Part shown: positions 1-13,996 of the stretch, one piece after another
Layout: each line of letters opens with the position of its first letter
Position numbering within the stretch: the first letter of the stretch is position 1
Assembly: GCF_037975245.1 (NCBI RefSeq)
Contig: NC_092575.1
Location: 13,859,310-13,923,309, forward strand
Reading direction: 5' to 3'
DNA: 64,000 nt
Source: Apostichopus japonicus
Lineage: Eukaryota > Echinodermata > Holothuroidea > Aspidochirotida > Stichopodidae
Position numbers and translations under genes: made by a program
The notes under the pieces: model-generated
The model's database searches: none
What the model saw: only the letters and a program-made list of their open reading frames with translations
What the model was told of the DNA's origin: nothing

Positions 1-389
1 GTTTTCATCACTTTTCAGAGCCAGAGACGAAAAAGCCCTCACCGCTAACCCTTCTATGGATGATGTTTCTGCAGGTAGGGCAAGCCAGACCAAGTGGATT
101 GTGATCAGGGATACCAATAATACCTGCAAGAATCATAGATGCACCCAAATTGGTCAAGCTTATCAAAATTGGTGACTGGAAGTGTTGTTGCAGACATAGA
201 CCTGGTTACTGCTTACACAGTATTGCTCATATGTGTATTTACACACTGCACCGTGCATACTGAAATCTCTGAAAATACATCTTTATGGACCTAAACTGAT
301 AATTGCATATAATTCTGTTGTGGTTTATATTGTGACGACTATGAAAAGTATCATTTTGGAAAAAAAAAAAAAATTCAACTCTCACTTAA

Positions 390-856
390 GGTGGCATACT
401 CCTATTAGAGTCTATATCAATCCGCTCGATTGTTCTCCCTCAGGAAAAGTGCCAAAAAGCAGCAGGAGAACATCTTTTGTGACCTGTTATCAATCATAAT
501 CTAGTTTTTTGTGGCTTTCATGTTGAAGAGCATGAATGGAAGTACATGTGGTGAAAAAATTGGGTCAATTGAGGCAATTTTAGACCCCTTTAGGCTTCCC
601 AGGAGCAGCGTAGGAAATTTGTTTACCACTGAGTGAAGAGGTTTTTTTACAAGTGACGAAAACTTCCGGCTCGGATAGCAAAAAATTTTCATGGTCATGG
701 TACGGAAAATTGATGGTGCCATGAAAGGCCAACTTGTCAGCTATCCGGTGATGGGTAGCGTTAAGCTAGTGAAAACTTCTATCTAGACTTAGAGACCACA
801 TTACTTTTGTGATTTAGTGTGTAAGTCAATGGGGCTTTTAATGGGCGTATGCTACC
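390..856. mobile_element. TTAA-flanked MITE, piggyBac-like, array copy 1
   Basis: The 467-bp element is bounded by TTAA at 386-389 and 857-860. The ends are inverted: left GGTGGCATACTCC, right (reverse complement) GGTAGCATACGCC, 11 of 13 matching, with weaker similarity to about 20 bp. It has no transposase frame; the 73-codon minus frame 501-722 inside it is not recognisable. The TTAA duplication and short inverted ends fit a non-autonomous piggyBac-type element. The GGTGGC ends are not the CCY-type ends usual for piggyBac, so the superfamily is an inference. The boundary is proven by an empty site in the seventh array copy (13993-13996). Confidence 0.85.
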
Positions 857-1650
857 TTAAGCAAAAATGCCAAATTTTTCATTTTAAGTGCTAGAAGTCC
901 CAATTTTGGATCAAAGTAGTTGCTATGGTGTGTAAAAATGGTTTTCAAGCAAACGTCAGAAAATTTCACGCTTGGGTGATTTTTACGCATAAATTAGTAT
1001 TACAGCCTTAAAGTACCACAAAGAGCATGTGCGTGTCCATACATTAGACTAGAACAGCCTTCTGAGCATTTCTAACCAGTTTTCCTCCCCAATAAACTAT
1101 TGGGTCATTAAGCCTTGACCTACCAAAGCTTCCGTAGTATGATTCCTGCCTTGAATCTGCTAAGTAGGTGCCAAATGCACGAAATTCAAAATCCTTCAGA
1201 ATCAGACCAAAAAGCCTGCAGTGTGTGTGACATGAACGACTAAGTTCAGTGAAATTTGACATCTGTGGGCACCTAAATTACATGGTAATCATACTTTAGG
1301 TTATTTTTGCTAAAGCTGGATGTACCTGGTGTTTAACTAAGGACAAAAACTCAGTTTCAATGCATGAAATACCCCTAATGTTGTTAGCTTAGGCCTAGGC
1401 CTCAGGTTCATAATGGCGCTACGTTAGTATCCTAGACCAAGTCTACACCAGCTGTAGCACAATGTTGTATGAGGTCTGTATCCTAAGTGGAGTGGCTGCT
1501 GAGGGCTAATACCTTGCACAGAGAATGTTTTGAGTCTTATTTAGCAAATAATCCACAAAGGTATGCATATTCTGCTTCTGCCAATGTGCATCAAGGGGGT
1601 TTTGAGCCTATTCACTCCTCATTAGTTTTCTGTTGTTTTGTCAATTTCAG

Positions 1651-1736
1651 AGAAAGTTGATGTGCTAAGTCCTCAGCATGCACAGCGATATACTTTGAAT
1701 GGGTGTGGTATCAATGGACTCAACTGGTTAGATGAG
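1651..1736 (+). CDS. Candidate coding exon inside the tandem unit
   Basis: An 86-nt stretch follows a strong polypyrimidine tract and acceptor (TTGTCAATTTCAG) and ends at a donor (GATGAG|GTAACA). After two nucleotides completing an upstream codon it reads 28 codons without a stop, beginning KVDVLSPQHAQRYTL and ending GINGLNWLDE. It therefore enters with one nucleotide carried and leaves in phase 0. The same exon, with intact splice sites, recurs at 3918, 6186, 8454, 10722, 12990, 14789 and 17056, including the two indel-rich copies. I do not recognise the protein. Reading on past the donor gives a stop 12 codons later. Either the unit is an internal piece of a gene amplified in tandem, or the exon is chance; no partner exon was found with confidence. 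Confidence 0.4.
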
Positions 1737-2657
1737 GTAACAACAAATCCCAAACAACTCTGACAGCAGAAAGAGATATCCTGATGCTTCCATGGGAGAT
1801 CTACTGTAGTAACTATAGGAACCAGTGCTTGCCACCAATGGAGAATAAGGTAATTTGACGTTGTTGTTCTCTGCCGAGCAACAAATTTGAATGTTTTATC
1901 ATGAAATATGCCCCCCTATCCACCTCTCTTCTCTTATAACTGTCTTTAATACATTGTAACAACCTATGCACAAACCTTTAAATGGACTGGATATGCTATT
2001 GAGGTGAACAGTGTATCTAGATAGCATTCCAGTAAGCTTTTCTTTTGACTGCTGTAATACTGTTACAGTGAGGCTGTTGTTTACAAATCCCGATGATCCA
2101 GTTTTGGCAAAGAACACCTTCAATTCTCGTCTTTTATTCTTAGTAACTTAACAGTTGCACTGGAGTGACATGCAATATCAGTTTAACATGTTCCAAACAG
2201 TTCAGGAATACATTGGGGTGTGTCCTGTGGGTCAGTTTGTGAGGAATCTGCTGAGCTAAACAAAAGTAGTTTTCATCACTTTTCAGAGCCAGAGACGAAA
2301 AAGCCCTCACCGCTAACCCTTCTATGGATGATGTTTCTGCAGGTAGGGCAAGCCAGACCAAGTGGATTGTGATCAGGGATACCAATAATACCTGCAAGAA
2401 TCATAGATGCACCCAAATTGGTCAAGCTTATCAAAATTGGTGACTGGAAGTGTTGTTGCAGACATAGACCTGGTTACTGCTTACACAGTATTGCTCATAT
2501 GTGTATTTACACACTGCACCGTGCATACTGAAATCTCTGAAAATACATCTTTATGGACCTAAACTGATAATTGCATATAATTCTGTTGTGGTTTATATTG
2601 TGACGACTATGAAAAGTATCATTTTGGAAAAAAAAAAAAAATTCAACTCTCACTTAA

Positions 2658-3123
2658 GGTGGCTAGTCCTATTAGAGTCTATATCAATCCGCTCGATTGT
2701 TCTCCCTCAGGAAAAGTGCCAAAAAGCAGCAGGAGAACATCTTTTGTGACCTGTTATCAATCATAATCTAGTTTTTTGTGGCTTTCATGTTGAAGAGCAT
2801 GAATGGAAGTACATGTGGTGAAAAAATTGGGTCAATTGAGGCAATTTTAGACCCCTTTAGGCTTCCCAGGAGCAGCGTAGGAAATTTGTTTACCACTGAG
2901 TGAAGAGGTTTTTTTACAAGTGACGAAAACTTCCGGCTCGGATAGCAAAAAATTTTCATGGTCATGGTACGGAAAATTGATGGTGCCATGAAAGGCCAAC
3001 TTGTCAGCTATCCGGTGATGGGTAGCGTTAAGCTAGTGAAAACTTCTATCTAGACTTAGAGACCACATTACTTTTGTGATTTAGTGTGTAAGTCAATGGG
3101 GCTTTTAATGGGCGTATGCTACC
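2658..3123. mobile_element. TTAA MITE, array copy 2 (variant left end)
   Basis: Same element between TTAA at 2654-2657 and 3124-3127, 466 bp. The left end reads GGTGGCTAGTCC where the other copies have GGTGGCATACTCC, so one inverted terminus is altered. Confidence 0.83.
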
Positions 3124-4924
3124 TTAAGCAAAAATGCCAAATTTTTCATTTTAAGTGCTAGAAGTCCCAATTTTGGATCAAAGTAGTTGCTATGGTGTGT
3201 AAAAATGGTTTTCAAGCAAACGTCAGAAAATTTCACGCTTGGGTGATTTTTACGCATAAATTAGTATTACAGCCTTAAAGTACCACAAAGAGCATGTGCG
3301 TGTCCATACATTAGACTAGAACAGCCTTCTGAGCATTTCTAACCAGTTTTCCTCCCCAATAAACTATTGGGTCATTAAGCCTTGACCTACCAAAGCTTCC
3401 GTAGTATGATTCCTGCCTTGAATCTGCTAAGTAGGTGCCAAATGCACGAAATTCAAAATCCTTCAGAATCAGACCAAAAAGCCTGCAGTGTGTGTGACAT
3501 GAACGACTAAGTTCAGTGAAATTTGACATCTGTGGGCACCTAAATTACATGGTAATCATACTTTAGGTTATTTTTGCTAAAGCTGGATGTACCTGGTGTT
3601 TAACTAAGGACAAAAACTCAGTTTCAATGCATGAAATACCCCTAATGTTGTTAGCTTAGGCCTAGGCCTCAGGTTCATAATGGCGCTACGTTAGTATCCT
3701 AGACCAAGTCTACACCAGCTGTAGCACAATGTTGTATGAGGTCTGTATCCTAAGTGGAGTGGCTGCTGAGGGCTAATACCTTGCACAGAGAATGTTTTGA
3801 GTCTTATTTAGCAAATAATCCACAAAGGTATGCATATTCTGCTTCTGCCAATGTGCATCAAGGGGGTTTTGAGCCTATTCACTCCTCATTAGTTTTCTGT
3901 TGTTTTGTCAATTTCAGAGAAAGTTGATGTGCTAAGTCCTCAGCATGCACAGCGATATACTTTGAATGGGTGTGGTATCAATGGACTCAACTGGTTAGAT
4001 GAGGTAACAACAAATCCCAAACAACTCTGACAGCAGAAAGAGATATCCTGATGCTTCCATGGGAGATCTACTGTAGTAACTATAGGAACCAGTGCTTGCC
4101 ACCAATGGAGAATAAGGTAATTTGACGTTGTTGTTCTCTGCCGAGCAACAAATTTGAATGTTTTATCATGAAATATGCCCCCCTATCCACCTCTCTTCTC
4201 TTATAACTGTCTTTAATACATTGTAACAACCTATGCACAAACCTTTAAATGGACTGGATATGCTATTGAGGTGAACAGTGTATCTAGATAGCATTCCAGT
4301 AAGCTTTTCTTTTGACTGCTGTAATACTGTTACAGTGAGGCTGTTGTTTACAAATCCCGATGATCCAGTTTTGGCAAAGAACACCTTCAATTCTCGTCTT
4401 TTATTCTTAGTAACTTAACAGTTGCACTGGAGTGACATGCAATATCAGTTTAACATGTTCCAAACAGTTCAGGAATACATTGGGGTGTGTCCTGTGGGTC
4501 AGTTTGTGAGGAATCTGCTGAGCTAAACAAAAGTAGTTTTCATCACTTTTCAGAGCCAGAGACGAAAAAGCCCTCACCGCTAACCCTTCTATGGATGATG
4601 TTTCTGCAGGTAGGGCAAGCCAGACCAAGTGGATTGTGATCAGGGATACCAATAATACCTGCAAGAATCATAGATGCACCCAAATTGGTCAAGCTTATCA
4701 AAATTGGTGACTGGAAGTGTTGTTGCAGACATAGACCTGGTTACTGCTTACACAGTATTGCTCATATGTGTATTTACACACTGCACCGTGCATACTGAAA
4801 TCTCTGAAAATACATCTTTATGGACCTAAACTGATAATTGCATATAATTCTGTTGTGGTTTATATTGTGACGACTATGAAAAGTATCATTTTGGAAAAAA
4901 AAAAAAAATTCAACTCTCACTTAA

Positions 4925-5391
4925 GGTGGCATACTCCTATTAGAGTCTATATCAATCCGCTCGATTGTTCTCCCTCAGGAAAAGTGCCAAAAAGCAGCAG
5001 GAGAACATCTTTTGTGACCTGTTATCAATCATAATCTAGTTTTTTGTGGCTTTCATGTTGAAGAGCATGAATGGAAGTACATGTGGTGAAAAAATTGGGT
5101 CAATTGAGGCAATTTTAGACCCCTTTAGGCTTCCCAGGAGCAGCGTAGGAAATTTGTTTACCACTGAGTGAAGAGGTTTTTTTACAAGTGACGAAAACTT
5201 CCGGCTCGGATAGCAAAAAATTTTCATGGTCATGGTACGGAAAATTGATGGTGCCATGAAAGGCCAACTTGTCAGCTATCCGGTGATGGGTAGCGTTAAG
5301 CTAGTGAAAACTTCTATCTAGACTTAGAGACCACATTACTTTTGTGATTTAGTGTGTAAGTCAATGGGGCTTTTAATGGGCGTATGCTACC
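4925..5391. mobile_element. TTAA MITE, array copy 3
   Basis: 467-bp copy, TTAA at 4921-4924 and 5392-5395, identical by eye to the first copy. Confidence 0.85.
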
Positions 5392-7192
5392 TTAAGCAAA
5401 AATGCCAAATTTTTCATTTTAAGTGCTAGAAGTCCCAATTTTGGATCAAAGTAGTTGCTATGGTGTGTAAAAATGGTTTTCAAGCAAACGTCAGAAAATT
5501 TCACGCTTGGGTGATTTTTACGCATAAATTAGTATTACAGCCTTAAAGTACCACAAAGAGCATGTGCGTGTCCATACATTAGACTAGAACAGCCTTCTGA
5601 GCATTTCTAACCAGTTTTCCTCCCCAATAAACTATTGGGTCATTAAGCCTTGACCTACCAAAGCTTCCGTAGTATGATTCCTGCCTTGAATCTGCTAAGT
5701 AGGTGCCAAATGCACGAAATTCAAAATCCTTCAGAATCAGACCAAAAAGCCTGCAGTGTGTGTGACATGAACGACTAAGTTCAGTGAAATTTGACATCTG
5801 TGGGCACCTAAATTACATGGTAATCATACTTTAGGTTATTTTTGCTAAAGCTGGATGTACCTGGTGTTTAACTAAGGACAAAAACTCAGTTTCAATGCAT
5901 GAAATACCCCTAATGTTGTTAGCTTAGGCCTAGGCCTCAGGTTCATAATGGCGCTACGTTAGTATCCTAGACCAAGTCTACACCAGCTGTAGCACAATGT
6001 TGTATGAGGTCTGTATCCTAAGTGGAGTGGCTGCTGAGGGCTAATACCTTGCACAGAGAATGTTTTGAGTCTTATTTAGCAAATAATCCACAAAGGTATG
6101 CATATTCTGCTTCTGCCAATGTGCATCAAGGGGGTTTTGAGCCTATTCACTCCTCATTAGTTTTCTGTTGTTTTGTCAATTTCAGAGAAAGTTGATGTGC
6201 TAAGTCCTCAGCATGCACAGCGATATACTTTGAATGGGTGTGGTATCAATGGACTCAACTGGTTAGATGAGGTAACAACAAATCCCAAACAACTCTGACA
6301 GCAGAAAGAGATATCCTGATGCTTCCATGGGAGATCTACTGTAGTAACTATAGGAACCAGTGCTTGCCACCAATGGAGAATAAGGTAATTTGACGTTGTT
6401 GTTCTCTGCCGAGCAACAAATTTGAATGTTTTATCATGAAATATGCCCCCCTATCCACCTCTCTTCTCTTATAACTGTCTTTAATACATTGTAACAACCT
6501 ATGCACAAACCTTTAAATGGACTGGATATGCTATTGAGGTGAACAGTGTATCTAGATAGCATTCCAGTAAGCTTTTCTTTTGACTGCTGTAATACTGTTA
6601 CAGTGAGGCTGTTGTTTACAAATCCCGATGATCCAGTTTTGGCAAAGAACACCTTCAATTCTCGTCTTTTATTCTTAGTAACTTAACAGTTGCACTGGAG
6701 TGACATGCAATATCAGTTTAACATGTTCCAAACAGTTCAGGAATACATTGGGGTGTGTCCTGTGGGTCAGTTTGTGAGGAATCTGCTGAGCTAAACAAAA
6801 GTAGTTTTCATCACTTTTCAGAGCCAGAGACGAAAAAGCCCTCACCGCTAACCCTTCTATGGATGATGTTTCTGCAGGTAGGGCAAGCCAGACCAAGTGG
6901 ATTGTGATCAGGGATACCAATAATACCTGCAAGAATCATAGATGCACCCAAATTGGTCAAGCTTATCAAAATTGGTGACTGGAAGTGTTGTTGCAGACAT
7001 AGACCTGGTTACTGCTTACACAGTATTGCTCATATGTGTATTTACACACTGCACCGTGCATACTGAAATCTCTGAAAATACATCTTTATGGACCTAAACT
7101 GATAATTGCATATAATTCTGTTGTGGTTTATATTGTGACGACTATGAAAAGTATCATTTTGGAAAAAAAAAAAAAATTCAACTCTCACTTAA

Positions 7193-7659
7193 GGTGGCAT
7201 ACTCCTATTAGAGTCTATATCAATCCGCTCGATTGTTCTCCCTCAGGAAAAGTGCCAAAAAGCAGCAGGAGAACATCTTTTGTGACCTGTTATCAATCAT
7301 AATCTAGTTTTTTGTGGCTTTCATGTTGAAGAGCATGAATGGAAGTACATGTGGTGAAAAAATTGGGTCAATTGAGGCAATTTTAGACCCCTTTAGGCTT
7401 CCCAGGAGCAGCGTAGGAAATTTGTTTACCACTGAGTGAAGAGGTTTTTTTACAAGTGACGAAAACTTCCGGCTCGGATAGCAAAAAATTTTCATGGTCA
7501 TGGTACGGAAAATTGATGGTGCCATGAAAGGCCAACTTGTCAGCTATCCGGTGATGGGTAGCGTTAAGCTAGTGAAAACTTCTATCTAGACTTAGAGACC
7601 ACATTACTTTTGTGATTTAGTGTGTAAGTCAATGGGGCTTTTAATGGGCGTATGCTACC
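7193..7659. mobile_element. TTAA MITE, array copy 4
   Basis: 467-bp copy, TTAA at 7189-7192 and 7660-7663, identical by eye to the first copy. Confidence 0.85.
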
Positions 7660-9460
7660 TTAAGCAAAAATGCCAAATTTTTCATTTTAAGTGCTAGAAG
7701 TCCCAATTTTGGATCAAAGTAGTTGCTATGGTGTGTAAAAATGGTTTTCAAGCAAACGTCAGAAAATTTCACGCTTGGGTGATTTTTACGCATAAATTAG
7801 TATTACAGCCTTAAAGTACCACAAAGAGCATGTGCGTGTCCATACATTAGACTAGAACAGCCTTCTGAGCATTTCTAACCAGTTTTCCTCCCCAATAAAC
7901 TATTGGGTCATTAAGCCTTGACCTACCAAAGCTTCCGTAGTATGATTCCTGCCTTGAATCTGCTAAGTAGGTGCCAAATGCACGAAATTCAAAATCCTTC
8001 AGAATCAGACCAAAAAGCCTGCAGTGTGTGTGACATGAACGACTAAGTTCAGTGAAATTTGACATCTGTGGGCACCTAAATTACATGGTAATCATACTTT
8101 AGGTTATTTTTGCTAAAGCTGGATGTACCTGGTGTTTAACTAAGGACAAAAACTCAGTTTCAATGCATGAAATACCCCTAATGTTGTTAGCTTAGGCCTA
8201 GGCCTCAGGTTCATAATGGCGCTACGTTAGTATCCTAGACCAAGTCTACACCAGCTGTAGCACAATGTTGTATGAGGTCTGTATCCTAAGTGGAGTGGCT
8301 GCTGAGGGCTAATACCTTGCACAGAGAATGTTTTGAGTCTTATTTAGCAAATAATCCACAAAGGTATGCATATTCTGCTTCTGCCAATGTGCATCAAGGG
8401 GGTTTTGAGCCTATTCACTCCTCATTAGTTTTCTGTTGTTTTGTCAATTTCAGAGAAAGTTGATGTGCTAAGTCCTCAGCATGCACAGCGATATACTTTG
8501 AATGGGTGTGGTATCAATGGACTCAACTGGTTAGATGAGGTAACAACAAATCCCAAACAACTCTGACAGCAGAAAGAGATATCCTGATGCTTCCATGGGA
8601 GATCTACTGTAGTAACTATAGGAACCAGTGCTTGCCACCAATGGAGAATAAGGTAATTTGACGTTGTTGTTCTCTGCCGAGCAACAAATTTGAATGTTTT
8701 ATCATGAAATATGCCCCCCTATCCACCTCTCTTCTCTTATAACTGTCTTTAATACATTGTAACAACCTATGCACAAACCTTTAAATGGACTGGATATGCT
8801 ATTGAGGTGAACAGTGTATCTAGATAGCATTCCAGTAAGCTTTTCTTTTGACTGCTGTAATACTGTTACAGTGAGGCTGTTGTTTACAAATCCCGATGAT
8901 CCAGTTTTGGCAAAGAACACCTTCAATTCTCGTCTTTTATTCTTAGTAACTTAACAGTTGCACTGGAGTGACATGCAATATCAGTTTAACATGTTCCAAA
9001 CAGTTCAGGAATACATTGGGGTGTGTCCTGTGGGTCAGTTTGTGAGGAATCTGCTGAGCTAAACAAAAGTAGTTTTCATCACTTTTCAGAGCCAGAGACG
9101 AAAAAGCCCTCACCGCTAACCCTTCTATGGATGATGTTTCTGCAGGTAGGGCAAGCCAGACCAAGTGGATTGTGATCAGGGATACCAATAATACCTGCAA
9201 GAATCATAGATGCACCCAAATTGGTCAAGCTTATCAAAATTGGTGACTGGAAGTGTTGTTGCAGACATAGACCTGGTTACTGCTTACACAGTATTGCTCA
9301 TATGTGTATTTACACACTGCACCGTGCATACTGAAATCTCTGAAAATACATCTTTATGGACCTAAACTGATAATTGCATATAATTCTGTTGTGGTTTATA
9401 TTGTGACGACTATGAAAAGTATCATTTTGGAAAAAAAAAAAAAATTCAACTCTCACTTAA

Positions 9461-9927
9461 GGTGGCATACTCCTATTAGAGTCTATATCAATCCGCTCGA
9501 TTGTTCTCCCTCAGGAAAAGTGCCAAAAAGCAGCAGGAGAACATCTTTTGTGACCTGTTATCAATCATAATCTAGTTTTTTGTGGCTTTCATGTTGAAGA
9601 GCATGAATGGAAGTACATGTGGTGAAAAAATTGGGTCAATTGAGGCAATTTTAGACCCCTTTAGGCTTCCCAGGAGCAGCGTAGGAAATTTGTTTACCAC
9701 TGAGTGAAGAGGTTTTTTTACAAGTGACGAAAACTTCCGGCTCGGATAGCAAAAAATTTTCATGGTCATGGTACGGAAAATTGATGGTGCCATGAAAGGC
9801 CAACTTGTCAGCTATCCGGTGATGGGTAGCGTTAAGCTAGTGAAAACTTCTATCTAGACTTAGAGACCACATTACTTTTGTGATTTAGTGTGTAAGTCAA
9901 TGGGGCTTTTAATGGGCGTATGCTACC
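9461..9927. mobile_element. TTAA MITE, array copy 5
   Basis: 467-bp copy, TTAA at 9457-9460 and 9928-9931, identical by eye to the first copy. Confidence 0.85.
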
Positions 9928-11728
9928 TTAAGCAAAAATGCCAAATTTTTCATTTTAAGTGCTAGAAGTCCCAATTTTGGATCAAAGTAGTTGCTATGGT
10001 GTGTAAAAATGGTTTTCAAGCAAACGTCAGAAAATTTCACGCTTGGGTGATTTTTACGCATAAATTAGTATTACAGCCTTAAAGTACCACAAAGAGCATG
10101 TGCGTGTCCATACATTAGACTAGAACAGCCTTCTGAGCATTTCTAACCAGTTTTCCTCCCCAATAAACTATTGGGTCATTAAGCCTTGACCTACCAAAGC
10201 TTCCGTAGTATGATTCCTGCCTTGAATCTGCTAAGTAGGTGCCAAATGCACGAAATTCAAAATCCTTCAGAATCAGACCAAAAAGCCTGCAGTGTGTGTG
10301 ACATGAACGACTAAGTTCAGTGAAATTTGACATCTGTGGGCACCTAAATTACATGGTAATCATACTTTAGGTTATTTTTGCTAAAGCTGGATGTACCTGG
10401 TGTTTAACTAAGGACAAAAACTCAGTTTCAATGCATGAAATACCCCTAATGTTGTTAGCTTAGGCCTAGGCCTCAGGTTCATAATGGCGCTACGTTAGTA
10501 TCCTAGACCAAGTCTACACCAGCTGTAGCACAATGTTGTATGAGGTCTGTATCCTAAGTGGAGTGGCTGCTGAGGGCTAATACCTTGCACAGAGAATGTT
10601 TTGAGTCTTATTTAGCAAATAATCCACAAAGGTATGCATATTCTGCTTCTGCCAATGTGCATCAAGGGGGTTTTGAGCCTATTCACTCCTCATTAGTTTT
10701 CTGTTGTTTTGTCAATTTCAGAGAAAGTTGATGTGCTAAGTCCTCAGCATGCACAGCGATATACTTTGAATGGGTGTGGTATCAATGGACTCAACTGGTT
10801 AGATGAGGTAACAACAAATCCCAAACAACTCTGACAGCAGAAAGAGATATCCTGATGCTTCCATGGGAGATCTACTGTAGTAACTATAGGAACCAGTGCT
10901 TGCCACCAATGGAGAATAAGGTAATTTGACGTTGTTGTTCTCTGCCGAGCAACAAATTTGAATGTTTTATCATGAAATATGCCCCCCTATCCACCTCTCT
11001 TCTCTTATAACTGTCTTTAATACATTGTAACAACCTATGCACAAACCTTTAAATGGACTGGATATGCTATTGAGGTGAACAGTGTATCTAGATAGCATTC
11101 CAGTAAGCTTTTCTTTTGACTGCTGTAATACTGTTACAGTGAGGCTGTTGTTTACAAATCCCGATGATCCAGTTTTGGCAAAGAACACCTTCAATTCTCG
11201 TCTTTTATTCTTAGTAACTTAACAGTTGCACTGGAGTGACATGCAATATCAGTTTAACATGTTCCAAACAGTTCAGGAATACATTGGGGTGTGTCCTGTG
11301 GGTCAGTTTGTGAGGAATCTGCTGAGCTAAACAAAAGTAGTTTTCATCACTTTTCAGAGCCAGAGACGAAAAAGCCCTCACCGCTAACCCTTCTATGGAT
11401 GATGTTTCTGCAGGTAGGGCAAGCCAGACCAAGTGGATTGTGATCAGGGATACCAATAATACCTGCAAGAATCATAGATGCACCCAAATTGGTCAAGCTT
11501 ATCAAAATTGGTGACTGGAAGTGTTGTTGCAGACATAGACCTGGTTACTGCTTACACAGTATTGCTCATATGTGTATTTACACACTGCACCGTGCATACT
11601 GAAATCTCTGAAAATACATCTTTATGGACCTAAACTGATAATTGCATATAATTCTGTTGTGGTTTATATTGTGACGACTATGAAAAGTATCATTTTGGAA
11701 AAAAAAAAAAAATTCAACTCTCACTTAA

Positions 11729-12195
11729 GGTGGCATACTCCTATTAGAGTCTATATCAATCCGCTCGATTGTTCTCCCTCAGGAAAAGTGCCAAAAAGCA
11801 GCAGGAGAACATCTTTTGTGACCTGTTATCAATCATAATCTAGTTTTTTGTGGCTTTCATGTTGAAGAGCATGAATGGAAGTACATGTGGTGAAAAAATT
11901 GGGTCAATTGAGGCAATTTTAGACCCCTTTAGGCTTCCCAGGAGCAGCGTAGGAAATTTGTTTACCACTGAGTGAAGAGGTTTTTTTACAAGTGACGAAA
12001 ACTTCCGGCTCGGATAGCAAAAAATTTTCATGGTCATGGTACGGAAAATTGATGGTGCCATGAAAGGCCAACTTGTCAGCTATCCGGTGATGGGTAGCGT
12101 TAAGCTAGTGAAAACTTCTATCTAGACTTAGAGACCACATTACTTTTGTGATTTAGTGTGTAAGTCAATGGGGCTTTTAATGGGCGTATGCTACC
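11729..12195. mobile_element. TTAA MITE, array copy 6
   Basis: 467-bp copy, TTAA at 11725-11728 and 12196-12199, identical by eye to the first copy. Confidence 0.85.
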
Positions 12196-13992
12196 TTAAG
12201 CAAAAATGCCAAATTTTTCATTTTAAGTGCTAGAAGTCCCAATTTTGGATCAAAGTAGTTGCTATGGTGTGTAAAAATGGTTTTCAAGCAAACGTCAGAA
12301 AATTTCACGCTTGGGTGATTTTTACGCATAAATTAGTATTACAGCCTTAAAGTACCACAAAGAGCATGTGCGTGTCCATACATTAGACTAGAACAGCCTT
12401 CTGAGCATTTCTAACCAGTTTTCCTCCCCAATAAACTATTGGGTCATTAAGCCTTGACCTACCAAAGCTTCCGTAGTATGATTCCTGCCTTGAATCTGCT
12501 AAGTAGGTGCCAAATGCACGAAATTCAAAATCCTTCAGAATCAGACCAAAAAGCCTGCAGTGTGTGTGACATGAACGACTAAGTTCAGTGAAATTTGACA
12601 TCTGTGGGCACCTAAATTACATGGTAATCATACTTTAGGTTATTTTTGCTAAAGCTGGATGTACCTGGTGTTTAACTAAGGACAAAAACTCAGTTTCAAT
12701 GCATGAAATACCCCTAATGTTGTTAGCTTAGGCCTAGGCCTCAGGTTCATAATGGCGCTACGTTAGTATCCTAGACCAAGTCTACACCAGCTGTAGCACA
12801 ATGTTGTATGAGGTCTGTATCCTAAGTGGAGTGGCTGCTGAGGGCTAATACCTTGCACAGAGAATGTTTTGAGTCTTATTTAGCAAATAATCCACAAAGG
12901 TATGCATATTCTGCTTCTGCCAATGTGCATCAAGGGGGTTTTGAGCCTATTCACTCCTCATTAGTTTTCTGTTGTTTTGTCAATTTCAGAGAAAGTTGAT
13001 GTGCTAAGTCCTCAGCATGCACAGCGATATACTTTGAATGGGTGTGGTATCAATGGACTCAACTGGTTAGATGAGGTAACAACAAATCCCAAACAACTCT
13101 GACAGCAGAAAGAGATATCCTGATGCTTCCATGGGAGATCTACTGTAGTAACTATAGGAACCAGTGCTTGCCACCAATGGAGAATAAGGTAATTTGACGT
13201 TGTTGTTCTCTGCCGAGCAACAAATTTGAATGTTTTATCATGAAATATGCCCCCCTATCCACCTCTCTTCTCTTATAACTGTCTTTAATACATTGTAACA
13301 ACCTATGCACAAACCTTTAAATGGACTGGATATGCTATTGAGGTGAACAGTGTATCTAGATAGCATTCCAGTAAGCTTTTCTTTTGACTGCTGTAATACT
13401 GTTACAGTGAGGCTGTTGTTTACAAATCCCGATGATCCAGTTTTGGCAAAGAACACCTTCAATTCTCGTCTTTTATTCTTAGTAACTTAACAGTTGCACT
13501 GGAGTGACATGCAATATCAGTTTAACATGTTCCAAACAGTTCAGGAATACATTGGGGTGTGTCCTGTGGGTCAGTTTGTGAGGAATCTGCTGAGCTAAAC
13601 AAAAGTAGTTTTCATCACTTTTCAGAGCCAGAGACGAAAAAGCCCTCACCGCTAACCCTTCTATGGATGATGTTTCTGCAGGTAGGGCAAGCCAGACCAA
13701 GTGGATTGTGATCAGGGATACCAATAATACCTGCAAGAATCATAGATGCACCCAAATTGGTCAAGCTTATCAAAATTGGTGACTGGAAGTGTTGTTGCAG
13801 ACATAGACCTGGTTACTGCTTACACAGTATTGCTCATATGTGTATTTACACACTGCACCGTGCATACTGAAATCTCTGAAAATACATCTTTATGGACCTA
13901 AACTGATAATTGCATATAATTCTGTTGTGGTTTATATTGTGACGACTATGAAAAGTATCATTTTGGAAAAAAAAAAAAAATTCAACTCTCAC

Positions 13993-13996
13993 TTAA
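13993..13996. other. Empty TTAA target site of the MITE, array copy 7
   Basis: Flanking unit sequence CAACTCTCAC joins GCAAAAATGCC through a single TTAA. In the filled copies the same flanks are separated by TTAA-element-TTAA. This is what an unoccupied site, or one restored by precise excision, looks like. Confidence 0.9.

Noticed and set aside
501-722. 73-codon minus frame repeated in every MITE copy
   Set aside because: Lies wholly inside the non-coding MITE and resembles no transposase; its recurrence is explained by the tandem array.
2140-2397. 85-codon minus frame with an apparent signal peptide in each array unit
   Set aside because: Starts at TTG. In copy 8 a one-base deletion changes its N-terminus. 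No family match and no splice support.
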